From the NCBI RefSeq assembly GCF_030272615.1, contig NC_081413.1:330970802-331008301 (forward strand): a stretch of 37,500 nt of DNA, given 5' to 3'. This DNA is from Cryptomeria japonica (taxonomy: Eukaryota; Streptophyta; Pinopsida; Cupressales; Cupressaceae). This document shows positions 11,089 through 22,608 of this stretch, piece by piece (within the stretch, counting starts at the first letter, position 1; each line of letters starts with the position of its first letter). A model generated the notes under the pieces. It searched no databases. It had not been told where the DNA came from and was given only the letters and a program-made list of their open reading frames with translations. The translations under genes and the position numbers were made by a program.

Positions 11089-12640
11089 GACAAATATTCT
11101 ACTAAAAAGAGAGATTACTGAGATGATAGATAGAAAAATAATCATTACAGAGGATACCGAGGCTTCAGAAGAAGAGATAGAAAGTCATGCCTAATAGCCG
11201 ATGAGGAATCAAATGATGATAAATCAGATGAAACTGATACAGAGGAAGTAATTTATGTGGCTATCAAAGATGGATCAGATGAAGAAAGGTATGAAGAAAA
11301 AGCCCTAATATCTCACTTAAATACTAATGATTCTTGGATCATAGATAGTGGATGCTCACATCACATGACAGGTGATAAAATCAAGTTTGTTAAATTAGAA
11401 GATTATGATGGAGTTTATGTAATATTTGGTAATGATGCACCATGTCCAGTAAAAGGTAAAGGATCCATAACACTTCTTGACAATGCTAAATGTAATGATG
11501 TTTATTGGGTTGAAGGTTTGAAATATAATTTGTTGAGTGTAGCACAGCTAAACAACACAGGTTACCGAATAGAATTTCAGAAAGGAATTGTCAAAGTTCA
11601 TGACAAGCATGGAAAGTTAGCTGCTACCGGGACTCAAACAAAAGGTAACACATTTCACCTTGACTCAACTCAGAATAATTGTCTTTATGCAAAGATAGAT
11701 GATACCTGGTTATGGCATAAAAGGTTGTCATGTAAATTTTGATAATTTAATCAAAATAAGTAAGAAGCACTGAGTAAGAGGTCTACCGAGTTTGAAAAAA
11801 CCTAAGAATGCTATATGCTGAGGATGCCAGATGGGTAAGATGACAAGATCAAGCTTTACAAGTAAGTCCTACACTTCTAAGGGAATTTTAGATCTTGTGC
11901 ACACCGATCTTTTTGGTCCTATGAAAGTTCAAAGTTATTATGGTGATAAATATTTCATATTATTTGTGGATGATTATTCAAGGATGATGTCAGTTATGTT
12001 TTTAAAAGAAAAATCAGAAGCTTTTCAAATGTTTAAATGGTACAAGGCAAGATTTGAAAATGAAACATGAAGACAATTGAAATGTCTTAGATCAGATAGA
12101 GGAGGAGAGTTTACCTTTGATGAGTTCAACTTATTCTGCAATGATCATGGTATAAAAAGACAAGTCTCTGCACCGAGAACTCCACAACAAAATGGGATAG
12201 CTGAGAGAAGAAACAGATCTATTGTGGATTGTGCCAGAATCCCGATGATTGAAAAGAAAGTGCCACAAACATTTTGGAGAGAAGCAATAAGAACAACAAT
12301 TTACACCTTGAATCGAGTACAACTGAAGAAAGGAACTTTGAAGACACCATATGAAATCTGGTATGACAAGAAACCTAATGTAAGTTACTTCAAAATCTTT
12401 GGAAGTAGATGCTATGTACACAAAGATGATAGAAATGGAAAGTTTGATAAGAAAAGTGAAGAAGGAACATTTCTTGGTTATTCTTCTAGAAGTAAAGCAT
12501 TTAAATGTCTGATCAAATCATCTAACAAAATAGTAGAAAGTGTAAATGTGAAAATTGATGAATTTGCAGAAAGAAATGATGAAGGAAATTCTAAGGAACA
12601 AGAAGATTATGAAGAATTTGTCTATGTTCAACTGACAAGT
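11089..12640 (+). pseudogene. Copia pol: protease and integrase (broken)
   Basis: The protease active site is in WIIDSGCSHHMTGD, about 11335-11375. The pre-integrase region follows, with LLSVAQLNN and WLWHKRL. The zinc-binding part is damaged: a small deletion near 11735 shifts the frame just after WLWHKRLSC, removing the second histidine. The integrase core resumes at 11831 with VHTDLFGPM, an in-frame TGA at 12068, [10 protein letters not shown], and the [11 protein letters not shown] block with the catalytic Glu. The region from 12380 on, with FGSRCYVH and [11 protein letters not shown], is the normal copia integrase C-terminal end. An acidic linker (12560-12720) leads to RT. Confidence 0.9.
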
Positions 12641-14071
12641 CCTACCGAGAGAGTTACTGAAGAAAATAAAGAAGATATTCAGTTATCGAGTGATGAAGAA
12701 GATCATACAGAGCCTACCAAGCCTGTATTAGCCAAGTATGTCAGAAGGAATCATGCATCAAGTCAAATTATAAGAGATAAAGATGATCCAGTGATGACAA
12801 GGAACAAACTGAGACAGAACACATGTCTGATATCTGAATTTGAACCGAGAATAGTGAAAGAGACATTTAACAGTGAAGATTGGATAAACGCCATGACAAA
12901 AGATATTGATCAAATCAAGAAGAATGACACATGGACACTGGTCCCAAGATCGAAGGACAAAAATGTAATCGGTACAAAGTGGATTTTCATAAACAAGCTG
13001 AATGAAAAAGGTGAGGTCATTCGAAATAAAGCAAGACTAGTTTGCAAAGGATATGCTCAAGAAGAGGGAATTTATTATGGTGAGACTTTTGCACCTGTGG
13101 CTAGACTTGAAGGAGTAAGAACATTGTTGGCATACGCTGCTTACAAAAATTTCAAGGTATATCAAATGGATATCAAATCTGCATTTCTGAATGGTATATT
13201 AGAAGAAGAAGTTTTTATTGAACAACCTGAAGGATTTGTTGAAGGAGAGAATAAAGATCAGGTATGTAAATTGAACAAAGCTTTATATGGTCTGAAACAA
13301 GCACCTAGAGCATGGTATGAAAGATTGCACTCTTATTTAATCAAGATTCATTTTATAAGGACAAGTGAAAACAACAATATGTACATGAAGAATGATGAAA
13401 ATGGAATACTGATCTCAACCATATTTGTTGACGACATTATATTTTGTGGGAATGATTCTCTATGTAAAAACTTTGGAAATGAAATGAGCAAAGAATTTGA
13501 GATGTCATTAATCGGTGAGATAAAGTATTTTATAGGTTTATAGGTACTGCAAATGAAAGATGAGATTTTCATTACTCAATCCAAGTACATAAAAAAAATC
13601 TTGAAGAAATTTGGAATGGAGGACTCAAAACCAATAAGTACTCCTATGACTACCAACTGTAAATTATCAAAGAATGATAAATCTGCATCTGTTGATGAGA
13701 CACTTTACCAATCCATGATTGGAAAGCTACAATATGTTGTTCACAATAGGCCAGACATAGCACATGCAGTAGGTATAGTTGCAAGATTTTCTACAGATCC
13801 CAAGGAAGCATGCATGACAGCAATCAAGACAATTTTCAGACACTTGAAAGGTACTGAGGATTATGGCTTAGTATATCAGAAAGGAAATGACTTTGATTTA
13901 AAAGTTTATACTGATATTGATTGGGCAGACAACATTGATGACAGAAAAAGCACAAGTGGAGGAGCTTTCTTTTTAGGAGAAAGACTAGTGAGTTGGCTTA
14001 GCAAGAAACAAGGATGCGTTTCATAGTCAACAACAAAAGCTGAATATGTTGCTGCAGCATTGAATTGTACC
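12641..14071 (+). pseudogene. Copia pol: RT and N-terminal half of RNase H (broken)
   Basis: The RVT_2-type reverse transcriptase starts near 12880 with WINAMTKDI and GTKWIF. The catalytic motifs are in [12 protein letters not shown] and FVDDII (about 13425-13440). A TAG at 13541 splits the frame; reading continues in the same frame through FGMEDSKPISTPM and RPDIAHA. RNase H begins with VYTDIDWAD and DDRKSTSGG, meets a TAG at 14024, runs through KAEYVAAAL and stops abruptly at 14071, where a solo LTR is inserted. The missing half follows at 15826. Confidence 0.92.
14067..14071. repeat. Target site duplication GTACC, left copy
   Basis: GTACC before the inserted TG at 14072 recurs at 15821-15825 after the inserted CA, marking an LTR-type insertion inside RNase H. 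Confidence 0.85.
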
Positions 14072-15117
14072 TGATGGTCTGCAAAAAGGATTAGAAAATC
14101 TGTTTGATGGCAACACACACAAGAGCACAAGAAACAAATGTTAGTGTTAGCAACAAAAGATTATCCTAAACAGGCATATCAAGAGAGATATTAAGCATGA
14201 AATAGAAAGCATATAAACATACAATAAAATAGCTAATCAAGATGCTCATAGTTGCTCCTCCCTTGTTCCCCTCCTCTCCAAGTTCCACATGAGTGTAGCT
14301 CTCAACTTTTAGCACTAGCCATGGATGCCATATGGAGATTCAAGATGGTTGAATATGATAAACAAATTCTATGCAAGTGCAGATAGTGATGCTATGAAAA
14401 AGCTCTATGCTAATGCCAGTATAACAACAATACTCTAATGCTTCCTCCTTTGCTTGAGGAGAAGGGTTCTATTTATAGAAGAAATGGGGAAATGAAGGGT
14501 TAAGATTGAGCAATCTTAACAAGGGTTAGGACTGAAAGATATTCAATCCATGTGAGACTTTCAACCCAATCCCATGTTGACAAGTGTCACCATGAGGAGG
14601 CTTGAGAGGAGAGATAAGGAGCATTAAATGCTTGAGGGGACATGATGGTTACCCTAGTCAAAGAAATAAATGCTTTGAAGAGACACATGGGTTACATGAG
14701 GGTTAAGTTAGGGGTCAAAGTCCTTAACCATGGGTGCAAGTGGAATTAACCATTAATGGTCATGTAAGAGCCACAAGTGGTTTGGAAGACTTTAGAGGTT
14801 AATTTGTTGAACACACAAAGCATTAATTGCTTTTCAAAGACTTTGGAGTCTTTGAGAAGTGACTTCAATTTGCTTAGGAATGTGACAATATTTAGGGGAT
14901 GGATTAGGTTAATTAGGAAGGGTTTAGAAGAATCTAGAAAGGGTTTAGGCATGCAAGTGGATTTTGTAGGAAAATGCAAGTGGGAGGAATTTTGGTATTT
15001 TCAATTAAAATAAAATCATTTATTTCAATTAAATGGTGTAATTTGCATTTGGGTAAATATTCAAATAAATATTAATTTATTTAAATGAGAAAAAGGAAGA
15101 TAAAGCATTAAATGCTT

Positions 15118-15330
15118 GAAGACTTTAAGGGAAACCATTAAAGGTTTGAGAAGACTCTAGAAGGAAGCCATTAAATTTGAAGACTTTAAGGGAAACCATT
15201 AAAGGTTTCAGAAGACTCTAGAAGGAAGCCATTAAGTTTGAAGACTTGAAGGGAAACCATTAAAGTCTTAAGAAGACTTTAAGGGAAGCCATTAAGTTTG
15301 AAGATTTTAAGGGAAACCATTAAAGGTTTC
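15118..15330. repeat. Tandem repeat, about 61-bp period, in the solo LTR
   Basis: Units start with GAAGACTTTAAGGGAAACC or a near variant at 15118, 15179, 15240 and 15300, with small differences between units; the last is partial. Confidence 0.9.
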
Positions 15331-15545
15331 AAGTGGGTGAGGATAAATAGGATTTTAAATAAATAATTTATTTAAAATAGTTGTGCAACTTGCATTTGTA
15401 GGAAAATGCAAGTGGGTGGAGGATAAAGGTGATTTAAATAAATGATTTATTTAAAATAGTTGTGCAACTTGCATTTGTAGGAAAATACAAGTGGGTAGAG
15501 GATAAAGGTGATTTAAATAAATGTTAATTTATTTAAATGTGAGAG
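15331..15545. repeat. Tandem repeat, 79-bp period, in the solo LTR
   Basis: Units begin AAGTGGGT at 15331, 15410 and 15489, with an AT-rich ATTTATTTAAAATAG core and GTGCAACTTGCATTTG. The third unit diverges at its end. Confidence 0.88.
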
Positions 15546-15825
15546 GTGGGATTTTGGGGGAATTTAAATAAATATTAATTTATTTAAATGTGAGAGAAAA
15601 TTTAATTAAATAAATATGATTTATTTATTTAATTAATGGTCTGAATTTGGTTAAGTGAATTAAATCAAATAAATTGAATAATTTATTTAATTAATAGGAG
15701 AAGAGGGTTAAGATGAATTAATTAAATATATTAATTTAATTAATTATTGATTAATGGTTAAATAATCAAATAAATACTAAATATTCATTTTAATTAAGTG
15801 GACAGATTTATGTGACTACAGTACC

Positions 15826-16218
15826 AATATAGCATTGCTCAAACAACTGTTGGAAGGTATAAATGAGAAATTTACCGAGCCAGTAACTATATTCTGTGAC
15901 AATACTAGTGCCATTAACATTTCAAAGACTCCTGTTATGCACTATAAGACAAAGCACATTTCTATCAAATATCATTATCTTAGAGAAGAAGCTCAAGAGA
16001 AGAAAGTGGTGTTGGAGTATGTTAGCACAAAGGAACAAATAGCAGATATCTTCACAAAGCCATTGCCAAGGGACACTTTTGAGTATCTCATAAGCAAGTT
16101 AGGGGTCTTACCCCTAAAGGAACAAATAGCAGATATCTTCACAAAGCCATTGCCAAGGGACACTTTTGAGTATCTCATAAGCAAGTTAGGGGTCTTACCC
16201 CTATCTTCTACTCACTGA
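15826..16218 (+). pseudogene. Copia pol: C-terminal half of RNase H, with 87-bp duplication
   Basis: Continues RNase H after the solo LTR: LLEGINEKF, the FCDNTSAI block, TKHISIKYHYLRE, and EQIADIFTKPLPRD, the usual copia RNase H ending. The last 29 codons are duplicated in tandem and in frame (16029-16115 and 16116-16202), so the protein would end with two copies of the FTKPLPRD block before TGA at 16216. The two units are identical. Confidence 0.92.
16029..16202. repeat. Perfect 87-bp tandem duplication in pol
   Basis: AAAGGAACAAATAGC begins both units, at 16029 and 16116. I found no difference between them. The length is a multiple of three, so the frame stays open. Confidence 0.93.
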
Positions 16219-16450
16219 CAGAGTTCGGTGAAAGCATCAATTTGATGAATCTACAGAATATTATGTGTGGATTGATGCTTATTTACACACTTTAGGATGT
16301 TTTCTAAAGGTGTGCAGGAAATAAAACAAGGAACAAGAATTGAAGACATAATGTTCTGTTCGAGACTGAGTTGACACATAACAACAAGGAATTCACGTCT
16401 CAACGGAAGAAATCATGTTTTAGCTTTTTTACTTTTTGGTATTGTTGTCA

Positions 16451-16560
16451 AAGGGGGAGAAGACTATTGTATGGGGGAGAAGTCTGATGACAGGGGGAGA
16501 GCATTTCAGAATCAATTAGGTCAAATCAATTGGTTTTGCCATCAATGCCAAAGGGGGAGA
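16451..16560 (+). other. Four PPT-like tracts, the last adjacent to the 3' LTR
   Basis: GGGGGAGA occurs within the 10-mers starting at 16451, 16471, 16491 and 16551. The first three are exactly 20 bases apart; the last lies one base before the LTR. Multiple PPTs upstream of the 3' LTR are a described trait of Sireviruses. Confidence 0.82.
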
Positions 16561-16561
16561 T

Positions 16562-18033
16562 TGTTGGCATTTCAATTAGGATATTGAGAAGGTTGTTGAT
16601 GATTATGGATATAACTGATTAAGGATGTTTACTGTCTTAATATTATTATTTTGTCATTGATGTCAAGAAATTGATTTTCTAATTCAGTATGATGTTGCCA
16701 TATCTTAAGAAGTATGATTTGATGAGTATAAAGATGTCGGTAAAAGATACAGAAAGAATGTGATGAATAAGGGGAGAAATAAGTTATTCAATGGGCAACT
16801 ATTACCAAGTTAGACAATGATGAGATCATGATGTTTAGATTGTTTTGATATCCTACATATGTTGTTGATTGTAAGGTTAATACTATACTATGTTACCAAG
16901 CAAAGAACCTAGTCGGTAAACCCTAAGGAACCTAGTCGGTAAACCCTAAGGTTATTGCTATCGGTTAATGAAAGTAGAATGTCTATCGAGTGAAGTTTAG
17001 TATTTACCGAGTTGCAATTGAGTAATAATAGAATGCATTGGATGAATACATGCGTTATTTAATGAAGGAAGCTGATGAGCTGGAATTGATTAAATGATTG
17101 GTATGTTGTGCATGAAGTTTGTTAAAGAATCCATGGCAATGGAAGATCGACAAAAAGATCTACAACTCAGATTGAACTGCAATACCTTAGCACAAGTTCC
17201 AAGATGAGGTAAAACATTTTTAGATCGAAGGATACATTGAACCTGGTCAAGTTTGAAGATCTGATGGCTATGATTGATCACGAGATATGTGATGAAGGAG
17301 ATTCAGCGGTTAGCAAATTGTTTATAAATAAGGAACTGTTGATAAACAATGCATGTGAGCAAATGTAAGCACAGGGATGCTACATAGTGATTACCGAGCA
17401 CATAAGCTTGAAGACATGTTTGATTAATAGAGTATAGAGCCTAGCAGAGGGACAAGATAAGTCCTATGACTAGATTGTATTGAGCAAATAAGAATCTGCT
17501 TTAGCATTTTTGATGTGAAGTTGCAGATATATTTTATTATTGTTATTTTGTAAAGTGACAGAAAATCTCTTAACCGAGTGGACTTAACAGTCTTATTTGT
17601 AAAACCCTCTAGCAAGGTGACATTCTAAATGAGTGTTTGAAATCATTTGACAAGGTCACTTCTAACAAAGTGAAGATCCTAACAGATCTGAGGGAAATCC
17701 CTTAACCGGGTCACATCTAGCAATGTGTTTGTAATCTTTAACAGGATTTGCTTTTAACCAAGCATACTCTAGAAGAGTATATTTCTTAGTGGGTCTGAAA
17801 TCTCACAGTGGTTTTTCCCTATTTGGGTTTCCATGTTAAATCTGGTGTTATGAGTGTTGTTATGATTATGTGTTCTTAAGGTTGCATGTTTTACAGTTTT
17901 GATTACATATATCTGTTTAAGCTACTGAGGTTGAATCTATTGATTTTATGGAAGATTAAGTTTATATGATTCACCCCCCCTCTCATCTTGTTAGCTTGGC
18001 ATTTGTACCTAACAATTAGTATCAGAACTATCA
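16562..18033 (+). mobile_element. Copia 3' LTR
   Basis: Begins TGTTGGCATTTC and ends AACTATCA, followed by ATATT at 18034-18038. It is 21 bases shorter than the 5' LTR and carries TATAAATA at 17323-17330. The modest number of differences from the 5' LTR shows an insertion that is neither fresh nor very old. Confidence 0.94.
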
Positions 18034-18038
18034 ATATT

Positions 18039-20057
18039 ATTAAAATATAAAAAAACCGAATAAAAAAATTGGCGAAACATTTTAATCCTTATTTTCCAAT
18101 GCTGCTGAGAGGCACAACGAACTACTTTTAATTGCACATGGTTTTAATGAAGATGCGGGCTGCCATTTAAAACACGGATTGCATTTTTTTGCAGTGGTAG
18201 ACTGCTACCAATGGTAGCGGTTGCTACCATGTGGTAGCAGAAGCTACCAATGGTAGCGTTGCTGTTGCTACCACATGGTAGCAGTGATTACCATCCCACG
18301 TGGTGGGGAAGATGGGTCCCCTGCCACGTGGGTACAAAAACATATTATATATATATATATTATATATTATTTTTTTTTTTAATAAAACTTTTTACTGGTA
18401 AAAACTTTCTGCACCCAAAATGCACTCTGTAAAAATAGAGGAACAAAAAAATTTATTTTTATTTTTTAAAAAGAATAATCCTTAATAAAATTTTATGTTT
18501 ACAAATAGATACCAATAAGATCCAAATCAAATGATATTGGGCAAAATCCATAACAAATTAAACCAAAATAGAGAGGATTTAACCCAAATTTCCATTGTTC
18601 TTGCACAAATGAAAAAAAAACAAGAACACACACAGGGAAACCAATTTGTAAAATTTTTGCCAGCATAACTTTTCATTTTTGAACAATTTGAAAATCTCAA
18701 CAAACAGAAACAAATCTATTATCTACAAACCAATTTCTTAAAAATTACAAACTAAGTTGGGAAGAGATAAACTCAAACAAAAACCACTCTATTCCATAAC
18801 TCATACTAAATTTAAAATTTCCAAAACAATTCCAAGAATTCCCAAACACACACAGGAAGCTTTTAATAAAGTTGGAGATGATCTTCAACCTGCACCAAAT
18901 CCTCAACCTAGAAATCCAATTTCCAATTTTGTTCTCAAAACTTGGCTTCCAAAATTTTTCATTCTTCTCTTTCTCGTGAACTCTCAATCAACATATCAAA
19001 ATATTTTAACCTAAACTTTTAGGTTAAAAGTTTTGTTCAGCCAATAGAAATTTTTTCCCATAAAGGTAAAATCTAATCTCCTTCAAAAAGGTCAAAGGAG
19101 ATATTTCTTTTTCCTCATTTCTTATTCCATAAAATGAAAACAACTCAACATATAAATTAAGAATTCTAAAAGCACACTTTTAACTTTATTTCCTTTCTCA
19201 AATTAATACAATTACTTTTCTTAAATATAACATGCACTATAGTCATTTAAATTTAATAATTCAATTTATTTAACTAAATCATTAATCCCAATGGCATATT
19301 AATTTAATTAAATAGACCAACATGAAATAACAAAGGCATATTAATTTAATTTAAATATACCAATAAGAAATAATATTATTCATTCAAATTAACTTTTCTA
19401 ACTAACAGGAGGCACACAAAATGAGAAATAACCACTAGACGACTCACAAAATGAAAAAAGCCAAAGGCTAATACTCGCATATCGATCAAACGAGAAAAGA
19501 TAACTGACTGACAACAGTCACATGAGTGTAACTGTGGGTCAATTTAGGGTCTAACAACTATCTCCTCCACTCCCATCAGATAAATAAGGTACGCTCATAC
19601 CTATGAAACCAGGTGGAGTCGATACCCTATCCCTACCTGGTACTTGTACCTGCAATGTCCTGCATCAAAGAACCGCACGTGCATATAGACAAATATATAT
19701 ATATATATATATATAACACGACACACACACCGATGAAGGATAATTGTGACGTTCCCTATCTCACTAGAGTGAGTGAAGGAAAATCATCCCTCACACCCCA
19801 TACACTTACAAACATGAAACATGAATATAGTGCATTGCATGTATAAAATAAATATGTCAGTCCATGACAGTAATCCAATAAAAATCACATTTAACATCCA
19901 TAAGGAAATACTACATGAAACATATACTACAAAACAAAATAAAGCATATCACCATATTGCATAATGTCTAAGCAAAATACCACAATAATGTATCCACTAA
20001 AAAAGTCAACAGAAGTCAACATGAGTCTAAAAGTTTGATCGAGAAAGGGGTACTACA
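18039..20057 (-). mobile_element. 5' LTR of the gypsy element, right part
   Basis: Resumes after the copia insertion (TSD copy at 18034-18038) and matches about 340-2503 throughout, including the palindrome cluster (18192-18295), the TTTAGGTTAAAAG block and the ending TACTACA. On the minus strand this is the start of the 5' LTR. It has two CCACGTGG cores (18297-18304 and 18324-18331) where the other copy has one. Bases after 20057 are microsatellite; the matching target duplication would lie left of the window. Confidence 0.9.
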
Positions 20058-20614
20058 CATACATATATACATACAGAGATATATGTATATATACATATAC
20101 ATATATATGTACATACATATATACATATATACATACATACATATGTATATATATGTATATACATATACGTATGTATGTATATATATATGTATATATACAC
20201 ATATACATATATGTATGTATATATACATATATATGTATATATATATATTGTATACATATACATGTACATCATATATACATACATATATATATATATATAT
20301 ATGTATATGTATATATGTGTATATATATATGTATACTTTTATATATATATGTATATGTATACTTTTATATATATGTATGTGTGTATATATATATGTATAC
20401 ATATATATGTATATGTATGTATACATGTATATATATGTATATGTGTGTATGCATATATGTGTGTATGTATATATGTATACATGTATACATATACATATAC
20501 ATACATATACATACATACATATATTTGTATATATATATATACAAATATATGTATGTATGTATATGTATACATATACATGTATACATATACATATACATAC
20601 ATACATATACATAC

Positions 20615-20677
<63 letters not shown>
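20058..20677. repeat. Compound TATG/TACA/TA microsatellite
   Basis: About 620 bases of interleaved ATGTAT, ACATAT and TA runs, ending in a pure TA tract (about 20626-20677). All long frames here encode only Tyr/Ile/Met/Cys/His/Val repeats and are artefacts. The gypsy element abuts it, so it may have been the insertion target. Confidence 0.95.
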
Positions 20678-20679
<2 letters not shown>

Positions 20680-20726
20680 ATACATAAAATATTAATTCAA
20701 AACAATTAAACTTTATAATTATATAT

Positions 20727-21730
20727 TGTGTGGTTAAAATGTGGGTGCTAAAACAAAAATTATTGAAATCTAAATTAACAATTCAAGCATACACAAATCA
20801 ATCAAATGCTTAGGATAAGGATGCTAGAAAAGGAATTAATGAAATGAAATAAACACAAACATATGAAAAATGCAAACTCTATTTGGTTCCTTTGATTTGA
20901 TTATCCTTCGGTTTGATGTGCGCTCATGACGTTGTGGATGCTTGATTTTGATCCATGATGATTGATGCAAAGATGTAGTTGACAAAAATGATGTGCAAAA
21001 TGAGTAATGATTTTGGAATTACGATGGTATGAGTATGAAAAAGTGCATCAAATACATAGAAAAGGGATGGTTTAAATAGAAATTGGATAAGAGATAAGGA
21101 GGTTTGAAAGTGAGACACTTGTCCTTAAAGAGGACATGTGGCAAGCCTCGAGATGCCATGTAGAATGAGATTCCACACTTGTCCTCAAGTGACTCAACAA
21201 AGAAAGACAAGTGTCCTTAAGAAGAACACATGTCTTGCAGAGGAATGACATGTGTCCCTAAGGACATATGTCTATTTGGGAAATAACCACCCAAATAAGG
21301 ATATTTTTTCAAATATTGGAAAAAATAGGGAATATGCACACACATGTGAGGGGGGAGGTTAGAAAGGATAAGGTTGGTTAGGTGGATAGGGTTAGTTATA
21401 ACCCATGTGTTAGGCTAGGATGAGGGTTAGACGGGGGTTTAGGTTAGGAGACATGTGGGAGAATCAATTACTTTAATTAATTAATTCAAGAATTAGAGGA
21501 AAATGATGACATAAATAAAATAAAATAAATGGATTATTTTATTTAATAGAGGAAGGATTTAAAGGGTGATTGATTAATTAATTGGCTATGGTACATGGTC
21601 TTATTAATTAAGTTAATTTAGCTGGACATTATGCTATATTTTAAAAAATTAATATGAATTATTTAATTAATACAAGTGACTTAAGAAATTTGATCAAATT
21701 AAATTAATTAGTCAAATTTAAGTGTCTACA
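20727..21730 (-). mobile_element. 3' LTR of an old minus-strand LTR element (PMD-carrying)
   Basis: The right edge is set by AGTGTCTACA followed at once by a polypyrimidine tract, so on the minus strand the LTR starts TGTAGACA after a PPT. The left edge is a guess at the TG near 20727, next to AT-rich sequence. The end nearest the PPT is rich in TTAATTAA, as in the LTR ending at 32292, and both LTRs share a 16-base word (ATTACGATGGTATGAG at about 21019 and 26512). A minus-strand TATA-like CTATTTAAA lies near 21074. I see no coding sequence. Confidence 0.6.
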
Positions 21731-21745
21731 TTTTGCCCCTCTTTG
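21731..21745 (-). other. Polypurine tract of the PMD-carrying element
   Basis: Minus strand CAAAGAGGGGCAAAA directly before TGTAGACA. The identical 15 bases occur at 32293-32307 next to the same LTR terminus. Confidence 0.75.
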
Positions 21746-22608
21746 TAGTGGTGTTAAAATAGCATTGGTGCAAAGACACTAAGACACTAGCGACTTGAAG
21801 AAAAAGGAGTGAGAAAAAAGATGCTCCAGACTAGATTGACAACAGATGGAGGATGAGGGAAGGGGTGCCCCCTCAAGAGGGTGCACACCAAATGGAGTCT
21901 CAAGGACGTCTCAAAAGAAACATTGCCTGAGCAGATAGGATGGAAGGGAACAAGGAACAAGATCGGGAGGTGAAAATTAGACTTGAAATGGAGACCGTAG
22001 AAAGAAGATACACTAAAAAAGGTTTGAAAGGGCTCAGGATGATCAAAATGGGCAGTTTAGGCATCTTATATTACCAAATTTGGCAAAATTGGGGCTCATT
22101 TGCACACCAAGATAATGAGAATTTGGATTTTATGAGAGATAATTGTGATCTTATAGTGCATTTGAGAGCTTCCAGTGCGCACATACGAGATGAAAAATGA
22201 GAGACAACTGAGGCACTAGGTGGACATAGTCAGGAGCATCAGGCAACATCAAGGTCCAGGTCGTGAGGTAGGCATTTAGAACCATCTTTGTGCTTTACAT
22301 TTTGATTACGTTTTTAGCTCTTTTAGCTCAGGAAAACATGTTCTCGTTGAGTCATGTCCAATGGATTCACCTTAGGGGACAGTGGGAATGTGATCCCATG
22401 AGAGCGGGTTGGTGCTGGGTAGGAAAAAGGGGGTAAATAGCGGATTCGTGATACTACAATAGTGGGAAAGGGAGGAGGGCATGATATTGGCAAGATCGCG
22501 ATCTCACGATGGCGAGATTGCTAATGGAATAGTAGATGCACTCTTGCCATGGGAAGTATTGAAGGTTTGTAAACCTGCTAGATTGGGGGAAAGGGAAAGG
22601 GGCTATTG
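21746..22608. other. Non-coding spacer between PPT and PMD gene
   Basis: No recognisable gene. Its first 200 bases show partial similarity to 32308-32480, including a GGTGCCCCCTCAAGAGG-like block with upstream GATGAGG, which supports a shared element family. An 86-codon plus-strand frame at 21940-22200 resembles nothing I know; it could be a leader or remnant exon of the PMD gene, with no further support. Confidence 0.5.

Larger units (their letters stand above)
14072..15820 (-). mobile_element. Solo LTR (1,749 bp) inserted in copia RNase H
   Basis: Starts TG, ends CA, is flanked by GTACC duplications, and has no internal primer site, PPT or coding region. The two flanks rejoin the RNase H frame. 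A good TATA box (TATAAATA) reads on the minus strand at 14470-14477, giving the orientation. The plus-strand end is TTAATTAA-rich before ACTACA, as in the LTRs ending at 21730 and 32292, so it may belong to that lineage. It arose by LTR-LTR recombination that removed the body of the element. The 77-residue frames at 14746-15013 have no family resemblance. Confidence 0.85.
8639..18033 (+). mobile_element. Sirevirus-like Ty1/copia retrotransposon, nested
   Basis: An almost complete element of 9,395 bases including its own insertion. It holds two similar LTRs, an initiator-Met primer site, gag, then protease, integrase, RT and RNase H in copia order (integrase before RT), PPT-like tracts, and flanking ATATT duplications. 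It lies in the LTR of the older gypsy element in opposite orientation, and its RNase H is split by a solo LTR at 14072-15820. RT wording (FGMEDSKPISTPM, then RPDIAHAVG) and the repeated PPTs point to the Sirevirus group. I see no env-like frame. Stops and frameshifts make it inactive. Confidence 0.93.

Noticed and set aside
20016-20709. Several overlapping frames of 85-224 codons on both strands
   Set aside because: All encode Tyr/Ile/Met/Cys/His repeats from the TATG/TA microsatellite.
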